This document shows positions 61,759-62,278 of a stretch of 62,278 nucleotides of DNA, one piece after another. A model generated the notes under the pieces. The model saw only the letters and a program-made list of their open reading frames with translations. It did not search any database and was not told the origin of the DNA. The stretch is from Marivita sp. (GTDB lineage: Bacteria; Pseudomonadota; Alphaproteobacteria; Rhodobacterales; Rhodobacteraceae). Each line of letters opens with the position of its first letter. Position 1 is the stretch's first letter. Location: NCBI RefSeq assembly GCF_020055675.1, contig NZ_JAIPUS010000018.1:1-62278 (forward strand), read 5' to 3'. Both the position numbers and the translations under genes were made by a program.

Positions 61759-62278
61759 TCGACGTTGAAAACGGCGGCACGCTGTGCAGGCTGACCATCA
61801 ACCGCCCGGACAAGGCCAACTCGCTGACCGCCGACATGCTGGAGGCGCTGTGCACAGGCATCGAGGACGCGTACGACGCCCGTGCGATCCTGCTGACCGG
61901 CCTGGGCAAGGTGTTTTCCGCCGGGGCCGACCTTGAGGCTGCAAAAGCCGGGCTCGCAAAGAGCCCGTTGTGGGAACGGCTTTCGGGCGCTCTGGCACGT
62001 CATCCGGGACTCACCATCGCGGCGCTGAACGGGACTGTCGCGGGGGGTGCGATGGGCATGGTTCTGGCGTGCGATCTGCGCATCGCGGTGCCGGGAACAA
62101 AGGTCTTTTACCCGGTCATGAAGCTGGGCTTTTTACCCCAACCCTCTGACCCGGCCCGCTTGGCAACGCTTGTCGGATCGTCGCGCGCCAAGATGATCCT
62201 GATGGCTGGGCAAAAAATCGCCACCGAAGACGCGCTGGCTTGGGGCTTGATCGACGAGATCACGGATCAAGACAATCT
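61755..62278 (+). CDS. Enoyl-CoA hydratase/isomerase family protein (3' end beyond window)
   Basis: The first 174 codons of a crotonase-family gene, starting at the GTG at 61755 that overlaps the SDR stop. LCRLTINRPDKANSLTADML near residue 11 and GKVFSAGADLEAA near 50 are the family landmarks. In the oxyanion and catalytic region it reads VAGGAMGMVLACDLRIAVPG and FYPVMKLGFLP; the two glutamates of true hydratases are Gly and Val here. It therefore resembles isomerase/hydrolase-type or non-classical members. The C-terminus is missing from the window. Confidence 0.85.
   Translation, partial: MIDVENGGTLCRLTINRPDKANSLTADMLEALCTGIEDAYDARAILLTGLGKVFSAGADLEAAKAGLAKSPLWERLSGALARHPGLTIAALNGTVAGGAMGMVLACDLRIAVPGTKVFYPVMKLGFLPQPSDPARLATLVGSSRAKMILMAGQKIATEDALAWGLIDEITDQDN

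Noticed and set aside
1-62278. CRISPR arrays, tRNA or rRNA genes, phage genes
   Set aside because: No regularly spaced repeats, tRNA-like cloverleaf ends or phage structural genes were seen in any part of the window by reading.

Overview
The window is GC-rich chromosomal DNA of an alphaproteobacterium, most likely a marine Rhodobacteraceae (Roseobacter group). The inference rests on gene content and order: a PetP/PetR-like regulator pair, the histone-deacetylase-like/xseB/ispA/dxs run, the ftsK/lolA neighbourhood, a DUF2125 protein, HspQ, and many short-spaced operons with ATGA, GTGA or TGATG overlaps. No rRNA, tRNA or CRISPR array was found. The first 62 bases are the 5' end of an IS3-type transposase gene that runs off the window.

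0.3-7 kb: a minus-strand operon reads, in transcription order, SBP56-type methanethiol oxidase homologue, [2Fe-2S] ferredoxin, CoA-binding protein, crotonase-fold protein without its two catalytic glutamates, acyl-CoA ligase and a DmdA/GcvT-like methyltransferase, with a divergent IclR regulator. It looks like a one-carbon/organosulfur catabolic unit related to, but not the same as, the known DMSP demethylation route. 7-13 kb: an ectoine-hydrolase-like M24 protein, an ArgE-like deacetylase and a divergent class III aminotransferase; then an amino-sugar kinase, what looks like an internally deleted SIS-type glucosamine-6-phosphate deaminase, and nagA. 13-16 kb: a cobalamin riboswitch ahead of a TonB-dependent receptor and a BtuF-like binding protein. 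16-25 kb: an orphan AstE/AspA-like deacylase, a cysteine-less OxyR-like regulator with a perfect OxyR-type box at its start, and a complete seven-gene Mrp (mrpA-G) cation/proton antiporter operon, closed by a terminator shared with an HU gene.

25-35 kb is mainly housekeeping: AMP nucleosidase, a class II aldolase family protein, an epimerase, ExoD, the dxs-ispA-xseB-deacetylase operon, petR/petP-like regulators and a branched-chain aminotransferase whose promoter touches a likely MarR operator. A perfect 62-bp palindrome separates that gene from a five-gene ABC importer operon (35-41 kb) whose permeases carry unusual extensions. 41-45 kb holds a sulfotransferase and two of the inner-membrane parts of a capsule exporter (KpsT- and KpsE-like). 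45-62 kb is again mainly housekeeping: Mn-dependent pyrophosphatase, HAD phosphatase, MaoC hydratase, RibF, YcgN, threonine aldolase, HspQ, a lysozyme-like lipoprotein, a short HPF, LolA, FtsK, a DapC-like aminotransferase, amidase, UbiH-type hydroxylase, DUF2125 protein, an SDR and a truncated crotonase.

Start sites were moved from the longest open frame wherever a ribosome-binding site, a stop/start overlap or family length favoured a later codon. Functions are read from motifs and remembered family sequences; no database search was run.
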